Source of the DNA: Candidatus Microgenomates bacterium | GTDB lineage: Bacteria; Patescibacteriota; Microgenomatia; UBA1400; PJMF01 | Direction of reading: 5' to 3' | DNA: 7,291 nt | Assembly (NCBI GenBank): GCA_015485595.1 | Contig: WFTH01000013.1 | Coordinates: forward strand, 1 to 7,291 | Shown here: piece by piece, positions 1-6,358 of the stretch | Layout of the letters: the number at the start of each line of letters is the position of its first letter | Position numbering within the stretch: the first letter of the stretch is position 1 | Notes under the pieces: model-generated | Told to the model about the DNA's origin: nothing | The model's database searches: none | The model's input: only the letters and a program-made list of their open reading frames with translations | Position numbers and translations under genes: made by a program

Positions 1-39
1 ATCATACACCATGACCAAACCAAATATAAACTTTTAAGC

Positions 40-69
40 TTGACAAACGAGTTTAAAACTGTGTATCTT
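40..69 (+). promoter_or_regulatory. Putative sigma70-type promoter for the surface-protein pair
   Basis: A perfect TTGACA (-35) lies at 40-45. After an 18-base spacer comes TATCTT at 64-69, a weaker -10 that matches TATAAT at four of six positions. Transcription would start near 76 and give a leader of about 37 bases before the ATG at 113. That length suits the start codon chosen for the first gene. The leader contains a small inverted repeat (GCCAG at 79-83, CTGGC at 90-94, 6-base loop) and no clear Shine-Dalgarno close to the start. The -35 match and geometry are seen; function is inferred. Confidence 0.5.
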
Positions 70-112
70 TAAAGGTAAGCCAGAAAAAGCTGGCGTTTGT
101 AACTGTGAAATC

Positions 113-1975
113 ATGAACGCAAGTTACCCTACAGAACCAGACCAAACCAACTCCAGACCAGCTCCTGCTGGAGATCAACCACCTCAACCTCACTCTATCT
201 TAAGACAGAGTTTGGTAGGTTTGACTAACAAAAACCCCAACCACAGCAACACCACTATTAACGTTACCAACCCAAACAACACTCTTAATGCTCAAGAAAA
301 AACCCAAACCGAGGTCAAGCCTCCTTCACATATCCAAAAAACTCAGCCGGAGAGCAAAGACGGTCAAGTAGGTCAACCTATAGTTAAAACCGCCGTCGAT
401 AGCCCTAATGGTGGTAGCAATAGTGAAACAGTAACCAAGTCAGGACTAACTTCTCCAACCTACAAGGTTGGTTCTGGCTTGGCCGCAATCAAGAACCACC
501 AACCACCCAAAACACCACCCATGCCCGATATGGTGGGCGGAGGCATTACTCCTCCACCACCAATCACTCAGGTTGGGCCTGCCACCAATAACTCAAGCGA
601 ACCAAGCGCTAATGTCGGCACCCCCCCTGGAGGAAAGAAAAAAACCTCTGCCAGCAAGAGTCTTAAACTAGTAGCTTCAGCCGCCTTGATGCTCGTTGTA
701 GTGGTTGGAAGCAGCGCTGCTTACTATCTCAGTAAGCAGTCACAAGATGTTAGACAGCAAGCAGCTGCACCACCCACGGCCACTCCCAGTCCAACCCCTA
801 AACAAGGTTTTGACAGTAATGGAGTTGACATCTACTGTGGTAAAACCTGCGATAAAAACTACGAACCTTGCGCTTACAGCTATCCGGATAGCACAGATAA
901 GTACATGTGTTGGAACGGCGTCTGCCAACTAACTGTCTGTCGCGGGCAAGAGTGTACTTGCAATCCAGAAAAAGTTGATGAAGCGCTGGACACAAACTAC
1001 TGGAAGTGGGATGAATCACAGCAGGCTTGTGTTCCAGCCGCACCAAACGAAAAACCCAGCTATAAAAATAAAGATAAGTGCGAAGAAGCAAATAAGGGTG
1101 AGCTTCAACCTGTCTGCACCACCCCTTCAGGTGATCCTGGAGTTATGGTGCAACCACCTGATCCTCGCCTTAACACGGCTGCTAGTATTAGCTGCATCGG
1201 TACTCCGAATATGCTTACCACTTTAGAGATTGCTACTCCAGCTGATCGCGGCAGTGGTTTTAATGCCTTTAGTCGTTTGCTAACTGACTCATCAGAAACA
1301 AACAGCGCTAAGTTTACCTTCTATAAATCTGGCACCCACAAAATAAAATGCACCCTCACTAACCCAAACAACAGAGATAAATCGTGCTCGGTCGAAAAAG
1401 AGATAACTATTCCCACCCCAGCTGCCACTATTCCTGCTGAGTGTGGCAATCCTTGTCCAGAGGGAGTTGGGCCATATGAAGCCTGCGTTCCAGGAAAACC
1501 CGCTAGTGAATACATGTGCTGGAACGGGATCTGTCAGGCTGCCGTCTGCAGAGGACAAGACTGCACTTGTGACCTTCAAGCTACACCAAATGAGTACTGG
1601 GTTTGGGATCAAAACCTTAATAATGGTCAAGGAGGATGTAAAAAAGCTCATCCAAGCACTCAAAACTCATTCCGCATAAAAGAAAACTGCGAAAAAGCTG
1701 GACCAAGTGGGCTACTGGAAACTCCAGAATGCAAGGCAGTAAATGTCTGGCCAGAACCGGTTTATCAAGGCACCTCCACCATCTCGTGCATGGGTACGCC
1801 AAACGCCAACTATCAAATACTTAAAAGAGTTAAGCCTGGAAACTCTGAAAACTGGGGTAACTGGGAGGTTATTCACGACGGTAAAAACAGTGCTACCACC
1901 ATCTCCTTTGACAGAGAGGGCGAGTATCAGTTTAGATGCAAGATCTATTACAAGTCGGAGGATCTAAATGGATAA
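113..1975 (+). CDS. Single-pass surface protein with two tandem Cys-rich/Ig-like modules
   Basis: This 620-residue protein belongs to no family I can name. Residues 1-175 are rich in Pro, Asn, Thr and Gln, lack hydrophobic stretches and are probably disordered. A lysine-rich patch (K174-K176, K182, K185) precedes a membrane segment at about 185-206, so the N-terminal tail should lie in the cytoplasm and the rest outside. A Thr/Pro linker (about 219-230) leads to two tandem modules, 242-434 and 444-620. Their cysteines align almost one to one: C242/C444, C246/C448, C253/C458, C266/C469, C271/C474, C276/C479, C281/C484, C283/C486, C306/C509, C323/C526, C335/C540, C361/C559 and C413/C609. They also share YMCWNG, CRGQ(E/D)CTC and W-x-W-D. 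The last ~75 residues of each module read like an Ig/PKD-type beta sandwich (SISC...GTPN...F.F...G.....C). The second module lacks the final strand containing C425. There is no C-terminal anchor, so the N-terminal helix must hold the protein. A role in adhesion or surface display is inferred. ATG 113 is the only good start in frame; no strong ribosome site precedes it. The stop overlaps the next gene. Confidence 0.85.
   Translation: MNASYPTEPDQTNSRPAPAGDQPPQPHSILRQSLVGLTNKNPNHSNTTINVTNPNNTLNAQEKTQTEVKPPSHIQKTQPESKDGQVGQPIVKTAVDSPNGGSNSETVTKSGLTSPTYKVGSGLAAIKNHQPPKTPPMPDMVGGGITPPPPITQVGPATNNSSEPSANVGTPPGGKKKTSASKSLKLVASAALMLVVVVGSSAAYYLSKQSQDVRQQAAAPPTATPSPTPKQGFDSNGVDIYCGKTCDKNYEPCAYSYPDSTDKYMCWNGVCQLTVCRGQECTCNPEKVDEALDTNYWKWDESQQACVPAAPNEKPSYKNKDKCEEANKGELQPVCTTPSGDPGVMVQPPDPRLNTAASISCIGTPNMLTTLEIATPADRGSGFNAFSRLLTDSSETNSAKFTFYKSGTHKIKCTLTNPNNRDKSCSVEKEITIPTPAATIPAECGNPCPEGVGPYEACVPGKPASEYMCWNGICQAAVCRGQDCTCDLQATPNEYWVWDQNLNNGQGGCKKAHPSTQNSFRIKENCEKAGPSGLLETPECKAVNVWPEPVYQGTSTISCMGTPNANYQILKRVKPGNSENWGNWEVIHDGKNSATTISFDREGEYQFRCKIYYKSEDLNG
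838..1972 (+). repeat. Tandem duplication of a ~200-residue extracellular module
   Basis: Within the first gene, residues 242-434 and 444-620 are two copies of one module, offset by about 196-205 residues. Cysteine positions, the W-x-W-D motif and the GTPN motif repeat in register. Many surrounding residues have diverged and loop lengths differ by a few residues, so this is an old internal duplication, not a recent DNA-level repeat. Each copy combines an N-terminal knot of eight cysteines, a mid-section with three more, and a C-terminal Ig-like part with a C...C pair. Confidence 0.85.
1957..1961 (+). promoter_or_regulatory. Shine-Dalgarno of the second surface gene
   Basis: GGAGG lies 6 bases before the ATG at 1968, inside the last codons of the upstream gene. 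It is the best ribosome binding site seen in the window and fixes the start of the 428-residue protein. The overlap ATGGATAA holds the start of one gene and the stop (TAA) of the other, which favours coupled translation. Confidence 0.8.
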
Positions 1976-3254
1976 CCACATAAGTCAACCATCCGCAAAA
2001 AAAGCCATCAGGCCGTGGTTTGTCATCTCGGCTGTTGTTGGACTAGCTGTTGTTTTGCTACTTTCTGTGGCTATGATCTTGACAGTTAGAAAGCAACAAC
2101 AAAACAAACAAGTCTCACTAGCACCAAACGCGCCAGAGTCAAAACCTCAAGCCTCTAACAATAACGAGTCTTACTGTCCGGCTACAGAAGTTTATAAGAT
2201 CTCTGCTCCCGTTCAAGACTTTACTGGATTTAAACCGGTAGCAAATGGGGGGAAGGCAGCCAGTTGTCAGGCAGGTGACAAGGGAGAAGTTACAGCTCTT
2301 ATCACCGGACACAAGTTAGTTAAGATAGGTAATGACTACAAGTATCAAGTTTTAATCGAGGTAACCCGTACCAACAGCCAGATTGAGAGAGCTCAGGTAG
2401 ACACCTACATTTTTTACTGTCCAACACCAGCTGACTTTAACGACTATAACAATGACCCAAAAAACCCTCAAGCCAGAGTTTGCGGTTTACAACCTGGTCA
2501 AAACATAAACGACGTCTTAAGTCGAGTTAACGTAGTCTTTAACGACAAGGACACAGTTAAGATTGTGGCTGAGTCACCCTACCTAGTTAAAGCTGATCAG
2601 GCAAATCAATGTGGAGGTTGGCAGGCTGACACTAGAATCCATCGTTACCAAATCAGTGGCGATCAACGCATGCTTGACTGTGCTCAAGAAACAGAAAACT
2701 TTACCTACGCTAACTGTAATAAGTTTGGTAAGTATAAAGAAGACGACTGTGGCTTGCCAGCTAATTGGTGTGTGGCTGTTCCTTCTACTACTCCTACAGA
2801 AACCTTGACCCCAAGTGCTTCTCCATCAGCCACCCCTTCTGCTACCCCTTCTGCTACTCCATCTGCCACAACCACGCCTTCACCTTCGGCCTCACCCTCA
2901 CCTTCAGAAGGGACTCCAACTGTTACAGAAGGCACTACTCCTACATTGGTTGCTCAGTCAACGACCACTATCGCTCCTACGGCTACTCCGGCTCCTGGTT
3001 GTAACAAGGTCTGCAAAACCAACACTGACTGTACTACCTCTAACCCGAATTACATCTGCTACCAAACAGATGATGGCTCAAGTCGGTGTCGACTTGACAG
3101 CAACCCAGAAAGTGTCAACTGTGCTCCAACCACCACTACTCAACCAACACTGCCAAGCACCTTACCAGAAACCGGTGCGGCAGACTGGATGACGTGGTTT
3201 AAGGTTGGGTTTGCCACCTTGGGTGTAGGGGCAGTTTTACTCCTACTACTCTAA
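1968..3254 (+). CDS. Double-anchored surface protein with Ser/Thr/Pro stalk and LPETG motif
   Basis: This 428-residue protein is not a family I recognise. Residues 11-16 (KKAIRP) precede a membrane segment at about 17-40 followed by RK, which reads as an uncleaved signal anchor with the C-terminal part outside. Residues about 65-270 form a folded ectodomain with cysteines at 70, 100, 151, 172, 215, 238, 250, 261 and 268. Residues 272-343 are a Thr/Ser/Pro stalk with SATP-type tetrapeptide repeats, likely extended and possibly glycosylated. A small Cys-rich module follows (C345, C349, C355, C364, C374, C385); its C-x3-C...C...C start resembles the knots of the upstream protein. LPETG at 399-403 is followed by a hydrophobic helix to the last residue, the layout of a sortase signal, but without the usual basic tail. 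The gene overlaps the upstream one by 8 bases, so the two products are probably made together and may form a complex (inference). The N-terminal stretch could instead be a signal peptide cleaved near SVA (33-35). Confidence 0.85.
   Translation: MDNHISQPSAKKAIRPWFVISAVVGLAVVLLLSVAMILTVRKQQQNKQVSLAPNAPESKPQASNNNESYCPATEVYKISAPVQDFTGFKPVANGGKAASCQAGDKGEVTALITGHKLVKIGNDYKYQVLIEVTRTNSQIERAQVDTYIFYCPTPADFNDYNNDPKNPQARVCGLQPGQNINDVLSRVNVVFNDKDTVKIVAESPYLVKADQANQCGGWQADTRIHRYQISGDQRMLDCAQETENFTYANCNKFGKYKEDDCGLPANWCVAVPSTTPTETLTPSASPSATPSATPSATPSATTTPSPSASPSPSEGTPTVTEGTTPTLVAQSTTTIAPTATPAPGCNKVCKTNTDCTTSNPNYICYQTDDGSSRCRLDSNPESVNCAPTTTTQPTLPSTLPETGAADWMTWFKVGFATLGVGAVLLLLL
2814..2873 (+). repeat. Five 12-base units encoding SATP tetrapeptides
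   Basis: Five in-frame 12-base units encode SASP, SATP, SATP, SATP and SATT (residues 283-302) in the stalk of the LPETG protein. The middle units are close in DNA sequence (tct-gct-acc-cct and variants), so copy number may change by slippage without shifting the frame. This would lengthen or shorten the stalk. Confidence 0.75.
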
Positions 3255-3334
3255 CTTGCCTTCACTAACAACAACTGCCATTAGTTTTCACCTGCTATGT
3301 TTTGCTTGAAAATATTTAACCAACAAGTAAAAAG

Positions 3335-3411
3335 TGGTGCGCGCACCAGGACTTGAACCTGGAACCACCAAGGTATAAGCTTGGTGCTCTAACCAATTGA
3401 GCTATGCGCGC
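3335..3411 (-). tRNA. trnI: tRNA-Ile, anticodon UAU
   Basis: Read on the minus strand, this is a full 77-base cloverleaf. The acceptor stem pairs GCGCGCA with TGCGCGC. The D arm is GCTC...GAGC. The anticodon stem is CCAAG/CTTGG around the loop CTTATAC, giving anticodon TAT at 3377-3375 with T33 and A37. The T arm is CCAGG/CCTGG around TTCAAGT. The discriminator is A, followed by an encoded CCA (3337-3335). UAU reads the Ile codon AUA. Most bacteria instead use a CAU tRNA modified to lysidine by TilS. AUA is used here, for example at residues 90, 411, 431, 522 and 569 of the first protein. The gene converges on the surface-protein pair, and a TTTTT run sits just beyond its 3' end. Confidence 0.95.
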
Positions 3412-3431
3412 AACCTGTAAACAACAAAGTT

Positions 3432-3437
3432 ATTATA
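3432..3437 (-). promoter_or_regulatory. -10 box likely serving the tRNA gene
   Basis: On the minus strand a perfect TATAAT occurs with its downstream edge 20 bases before the tRNA 5' end, so transcripts would start about a dozen bases upstream of the mature tRNA. No convincing -35 lies at the usual distance. The rest of the 84 bases between the tRNA and the next gene is AT-rich. A small inverted repeat (GTTAA...TTAAC) just past the stop of the 125-residue gene has no T-tract, so it is not called as a terminator. Confidence 0.45.
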
Positions 3438-3495
3438 CAACTATTATGAAAAGAGACTACGCGATTTATTTTTGTTTAAGTGTTAAGTTGTTTAA

Positions 3496-3873
3496 CTAAT
3501 TTTCGGCCTTCTCCCACCCATCTACCACCTGTTTACAGTACACGTAAGTACTGTACTTAACAGCTTTGTCTACCAAGTTTTCACCCTTACTCTCGTCGAC
3601 CTTGACCCATCCCTGAATAAAACTTTCAAGACGACCTACACTCTCAACCCCCCGATCTATAGTAGTTGCAAAAGACTCTTGATTCAGACTAGGAGGCAAA
3701 GCATGAACATTAAGCACTTTAGTTAACTGTTTAATGGGTGAAGCAATTAACGAACGATCGACTACCAACGAATCTAACTGGGTTTGTGATACTTGATTGC
3801 GCCAAAATAGATACCAACCTAACCCTACAATCACCGTTGAAAGCAAAATTAACTTAAAAAAACGAGCCAACAT
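3496..3873 (-). CDS. Small single-pass membrane protein, unknown function
   Basis: This 125-residue protein starts with a short basic stretch (R4, K7) and a hydrophobic helix at about 8-24 ending in W24-R25. It is probably anchored by its N-terminus with roughly 100 residues outside. The remainder is mixed charged and polar and looks helical, with one cysteine (C113), so no disulfide within the chain is possible. I recognise no domain. ATG 3873 is preceded by AAGG about 8 bases upstream. The gene lies 35 bases after the stop of the VirD4/TraD-like ATPase on the same strand and is probably its downstream operon partner. It may be an accessory of that ATPase (inference from position only). It ends with TAG. 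Confidence 0.7.
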   Translation of the reverse strand: MLARFFKLILLSTVIVGLGWYLFWRNQVSQTQLDSLVVDRSLIASPIKQLTKVLNVHALPPSLNQESFATTIDRGVESVGRLESFIQGWVKVDESKGENLVDKAVKYSTYVYCKQVVDGWEKAEN

Positions 3874-3908
3874 AGACTAAACCTTGTTTAAAAAATACTA
3901 ACTGTTTG

Positions 3909-6254
3909 TTAGAGGTTGCTTCGGCTAACAATCTCCCGTTCAACCTCTTCTTTATCCTTGCCATACTTAAGTCTAGAAAGCTCTTTAATCATCTCCGCCT
4001 GTTTAGGATTCATTCGTGCCTTAACTGCGTCCATATCCTTATAAAGTGACATGCTAAACGGTGGTACCGGTTCGTTATTTACAATTGTCTTGACATAAAC
4101 ATGATACTTCTCAATGTTTGTAAGATCTGTTTCGTTAAAAGTGGGAGCAAACTCATGTTGCAAGAAGTTCGCATCTGGCACACCCACGCGAAAAGCGATC
4201 AAGGTGCCCACGTTACCAAAAACAGCATTCTTGATCTCCTCATCTATCTGGCCGATAAACTGGTTAGCCACGATTAGATTTAGACGATACTTTCTTGCCT
4301 CAGATAAAATAGTAGCAAAATCTTCGGTAGCGTAGTTTTGAAACTCATCTACATAAAGATAAAAGTCCTTACGCTTCTCCATTGGGATGTCCTGACGACT
4401 CATCGCAGCGGTCAGAACTTTTGGTACCAAGATCAAACCCAAAAACTTTGCATCCTCTTCACCCAACACGCCTTTGGAAAGATTAATCAAGATAATCTTC
4501 TGCTCATCCATGGCTTTTCTAAAATTAAAGGCGCTCTTTGGCTGACCGATAATGTTTCTCATAGTCTTGTTGGTTACAAACCGGCCAAACTTAGAGACGA
4601 TATAGTCTAAAACTTCCGATTTGTGAAAGTCTGAGGTTTGAGCGATTTGATCGGTCCAGTAACGTTTAACTACCGGGTCTTTTACCTCTGGCAAAAGCTC
4701 TTCCACATACTTTTGATCAGTTAAAGCTCGAACCAGCTCAATAAAGGTCGAGCCCTTGCGATACATGATAGTTAACATGGCGTTTCGAATAGCATGCTCA
4801 AACCGAGGACCGATAATACCGGTTCGATGTGGGTCATAAAGTTTGTACATTAAACCAATAACCGAACTGACCACAAAATGCCGTTGCTCCTCGGTATCTG
4901 CCTCCATCATGTTAAGTCCCATAGGCCGCTCAGTGTCTGAGGGGTTAAAGTAGATCACATCGTCGGCGCGCTCTGGGGGCATCAGCTGTAAAATATCCTC
5001 TACAAACTCACCATGAGGATCAATCGCACAGACCCCCCGACCAGCCTCAATATCTTGCAAGATCATCTCTTTTAGAAACTCACTCTTACCGGTGCCTGTC
5101 TTACCAATGATGTACATATGGCGTCGCCGATCGTTTTGAGAGATGTAGACCGGTCTTTCTTGGCCTCGATAGATCGATTTGCCTAAATAGAGTCCAGTGG
5201 TGGGAATCTCGGCTGGAGCGGGTGCATGTTTAGCATTTAACCAACGAATGTGGGGTGTTTCGACTGTTTTGTTTGGAAAGTGAATAATGGTGGCCAACTC
5301 TTCCGAATTTAAGATTGAGGCGTTTCGATTAAACAAAGGAGCATAACGATAGATAAAGTCGATCATAAACAGGTGTTTAAAAAGTATTCGACCCTTTTTG
5401 AAATGGTTATAGCTGGAAGTAAACTGGGCAAAGGCACCAACAATATTATTAAGGTGTGTCTCTGCCAGATGCTCGTTCGTGGACGAAACCACCACCCGAA
5501 TACTGGTGTGAAAACCTGGTTTTTCTGCTTTGGTAGTCACTGCCTCCATCTCTTTTGGATCATGACCATAAGTGGCTTTTTCTGGATCTGCCTCTCGTTT
5601 CTTTTGACTAGCTACATAGTTTCTGGCTTTTTTCTGCCATTTGCTTGAAGCAGGTTGCAAAAGAATCTGGACAATTGCTCCTTCTCCATCAGAAAGTTTT
5701 GAGAGAGCTGAGGTAATAAGCGAAAGACCATCTGTAGGGAGATCCTTGTAGGTCTTGATGGGAAAGTGGTTACCCTTAGATAACTTAAGTGAGGCAAAGG
5801 CTACTTTACCTTTTTCAGAAAAGATGTTCACCTCATCCACCTCTTTTAAGGTAGCGGTTGGGTAGGCGCCGTTTATCTGTTTCTCTACCAGATCTTGAAT
5901 TGATTTAGGGCAGGTTACATAAAAAGCAATGTCTTCTTTCATGGCTACAATCTCAAAGGTAATAATGTGTTCTGGAGTAGTGAGTAACTTAATCAAGCCA
6001 GAATTTTTTAAGGAGTAAAGTCCGGTAAACATCTGTTCGGCGGCATCAATCTTAATCTCGTTATCTCTAGGCACTCGCACCAACAAGGTTACAAAGTCCA
6101 GAGCATAACTCTCACGTTTTCTATACTTAAACCACTGAAAAAGCATGTAAATAAAAACACCAATAATGCTCAAAAGCACCACCAAGACAAAAATCATACC
6201 GATAAAGTCAATGATGCTAGCGGCTAGCTGGTTTATATCTGGTACTTGGTTCAT
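3909..6254 (-). CDS. VirD4/TraD-like membrane-anchored P-loop ATPase (type IV coupling-protein-like)
   Basis: This 781-residue protein has one strong membrane segment (about 14-40) followed by basic residues (KYRKR, 43-47), which places the bulk in the cytoplasm. Residues about 50-340 form an N-terminal domain beginning with an LLVRVPRDNE stretch, a style I recall from Patescibacteria proteins of this type. The ATPase domain runs from about 350 to 740. The Walker A motif is GKTGTGKS (384-391). A conserved IDPHGE follows at 411-416. The Walker B motif is FYLYVDE (631-637), with catalytic D636 and E637. The ANQ motif with Q665 (663-665) matches the polar motif of the VirD4/TraD/HerA group. The charged tail 741-781 is probably helical. 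These ATPases form hexamers at the membrane and pump DNA, or deliver substrates to type IV secretion or pilus machines. No relaxase, VirB4 or other transfer gene is in view, so the substrate is unknown. Start ATG 6254 has no Shine-Dalgarno in front; an inverted 7-base repeat array fills the upstream gap. The protein is longer than a typical VirD4, mainly because of the N-terminal domain. Confidence 0.88.
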   Translation of the reverse strand: MNQVPDINQLAASIIDFIGMIFVLVVLLSIIGVFIYMLFQWFKYRKRESYALDFVTLLVRVPRDNEIKIDAAEQMFTGLYSLKNSGLIKLLTTPEHIITFEIVAMKEDIAFYVTCPKSIQDLVEKQINGAYPTATLKEVDEVNIFSEKGKVAFASLKLSKGNHFPIKTYKDLPTDGLSLITSALSKLSDGEGAIVQILLQPASSKWQKKARNYVASQKKREADPEKATYGHDPKEMEAVTTKAEKPGFHTSIRVVVSSTNEHLAETHLNNIVGAFAQFTSSYNHFKKGRILFKHLFMIDFIYRYAPLFNRNASILNSEELATIIHFPNKTVETPHIRWLNAKHAPAPAEIPTTGLYLGKSIYRGQERPVYISQNDRRRHMYIIGKTGTGKSEFLKEMILQDIEAGRGVCAIDPHGEFVEDILQLMPPERADDVIYFNPSDTERPMGLNMMEADTEEQRHFVVSSVIGLMYKLYDPHRTGIIGPRFEHAIRNAMLTIMYRKGSTFIELVRALTDQKYVEELLPEVKDPVVKRYWTDQIAQTSDFHKSEVLDYIVSKFGRFVTNKTMRNIIGQPKSAFNFRKAMDEQKIILINLSKGVLGEEDAKFLGLILVPKVLTAAMSRQDIPMEKRKDFYLYVDEFQNYATEDFATILSEARKYRLNLIVANQFIGQIDEEIKNAVFGNVGTLIAFRVGVPDANFLQHEFAPTFNETDLTNIEKYHVYVKTIVNNEPVPPFSMSLYKDMDAVKARMNPKQAEMIKELSRLKYGKDKEEVEREIVSRSNL

Positions 6255-6266
6255 GATATTTTTAGA

Positions 6267-6358
6267 TAGAAGATGAAAGATTGAAGATGGAAGAGCTTAA
6301 TTTTAGACTACTTTTATCTTCTATCTTCTATCCTCTATCTTTTATCTTCAATCTTCTA
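6267..6358. repeat. Inverted array of 7-base repeats
   Basis: The left arm (6267-6294) has four units on the plus strand: TAGAAGA, TGAAAGA, TTGAAGA, TGGAAGA. The right arm (6317-6358) has six units in the opposite sense: TCTTCTA, TCTTCTA, TCCTCTA, TCTTTTA, TCTTCAA, TCTTCTA. A further imperfect unit lies at 6310-6316. The arms are separated by about 22 AT-rich bases and can pair in more than one register. GATTGAAGAT (6279-6288) is matched exactly by the complement of the right arm near 6345-6354. The array fills almost the whole gap between the 198-residue gene and the ATPase gene. Its right end supplies the last codons (GAA GAT) and the TGA stop of the former. It could act as a transcript hairpin, a mobile or amplified intergenic element, or a protein-binding array; the sequence does not decide. 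Confidence 0.8.

Noticed and set aside
1..39. Possible 3' end of an upstream plus-strand gene (a frame ending in TAA at 35-37)
   Set aside because: Only about a dozen codons are visible, with no recognisable motif; any frame would look the same by chance.
798..1091. Minus-strand open frame inside the first surface gene
   Set aside because: It lies wholly opposite a gene with clear conserved modules; its composition is that of a shadow frame.
2705..2935. Minus-strand open frame rich in Gly, Glu and Val opposite the stalk region
   Set aside because: It is a mirror of the Thr/Ser/Pro repeat coding on the plus strand; it has no ribosome site and no homology-like features.
3255..3334. Possible rho-independent terminator after the LPETG gene (ACTAA 3264-3268 with TTAGT 3281-3285, then TTTT)
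   Set aside because: The stem has five AT-rich pairs and a long loop; it is too weak to call.
3479..3495. Inverted repeat GTTAA/TTAAC after the stop of the 125-residue gene
   Set aside because: There is no T-tract on the minus strand after it and the stem is short, so termination is not supported.
6267..6358. CRISPR array
   Set aside because: The units are 7 bases long, back to back and inverted between arms, with no spacers.
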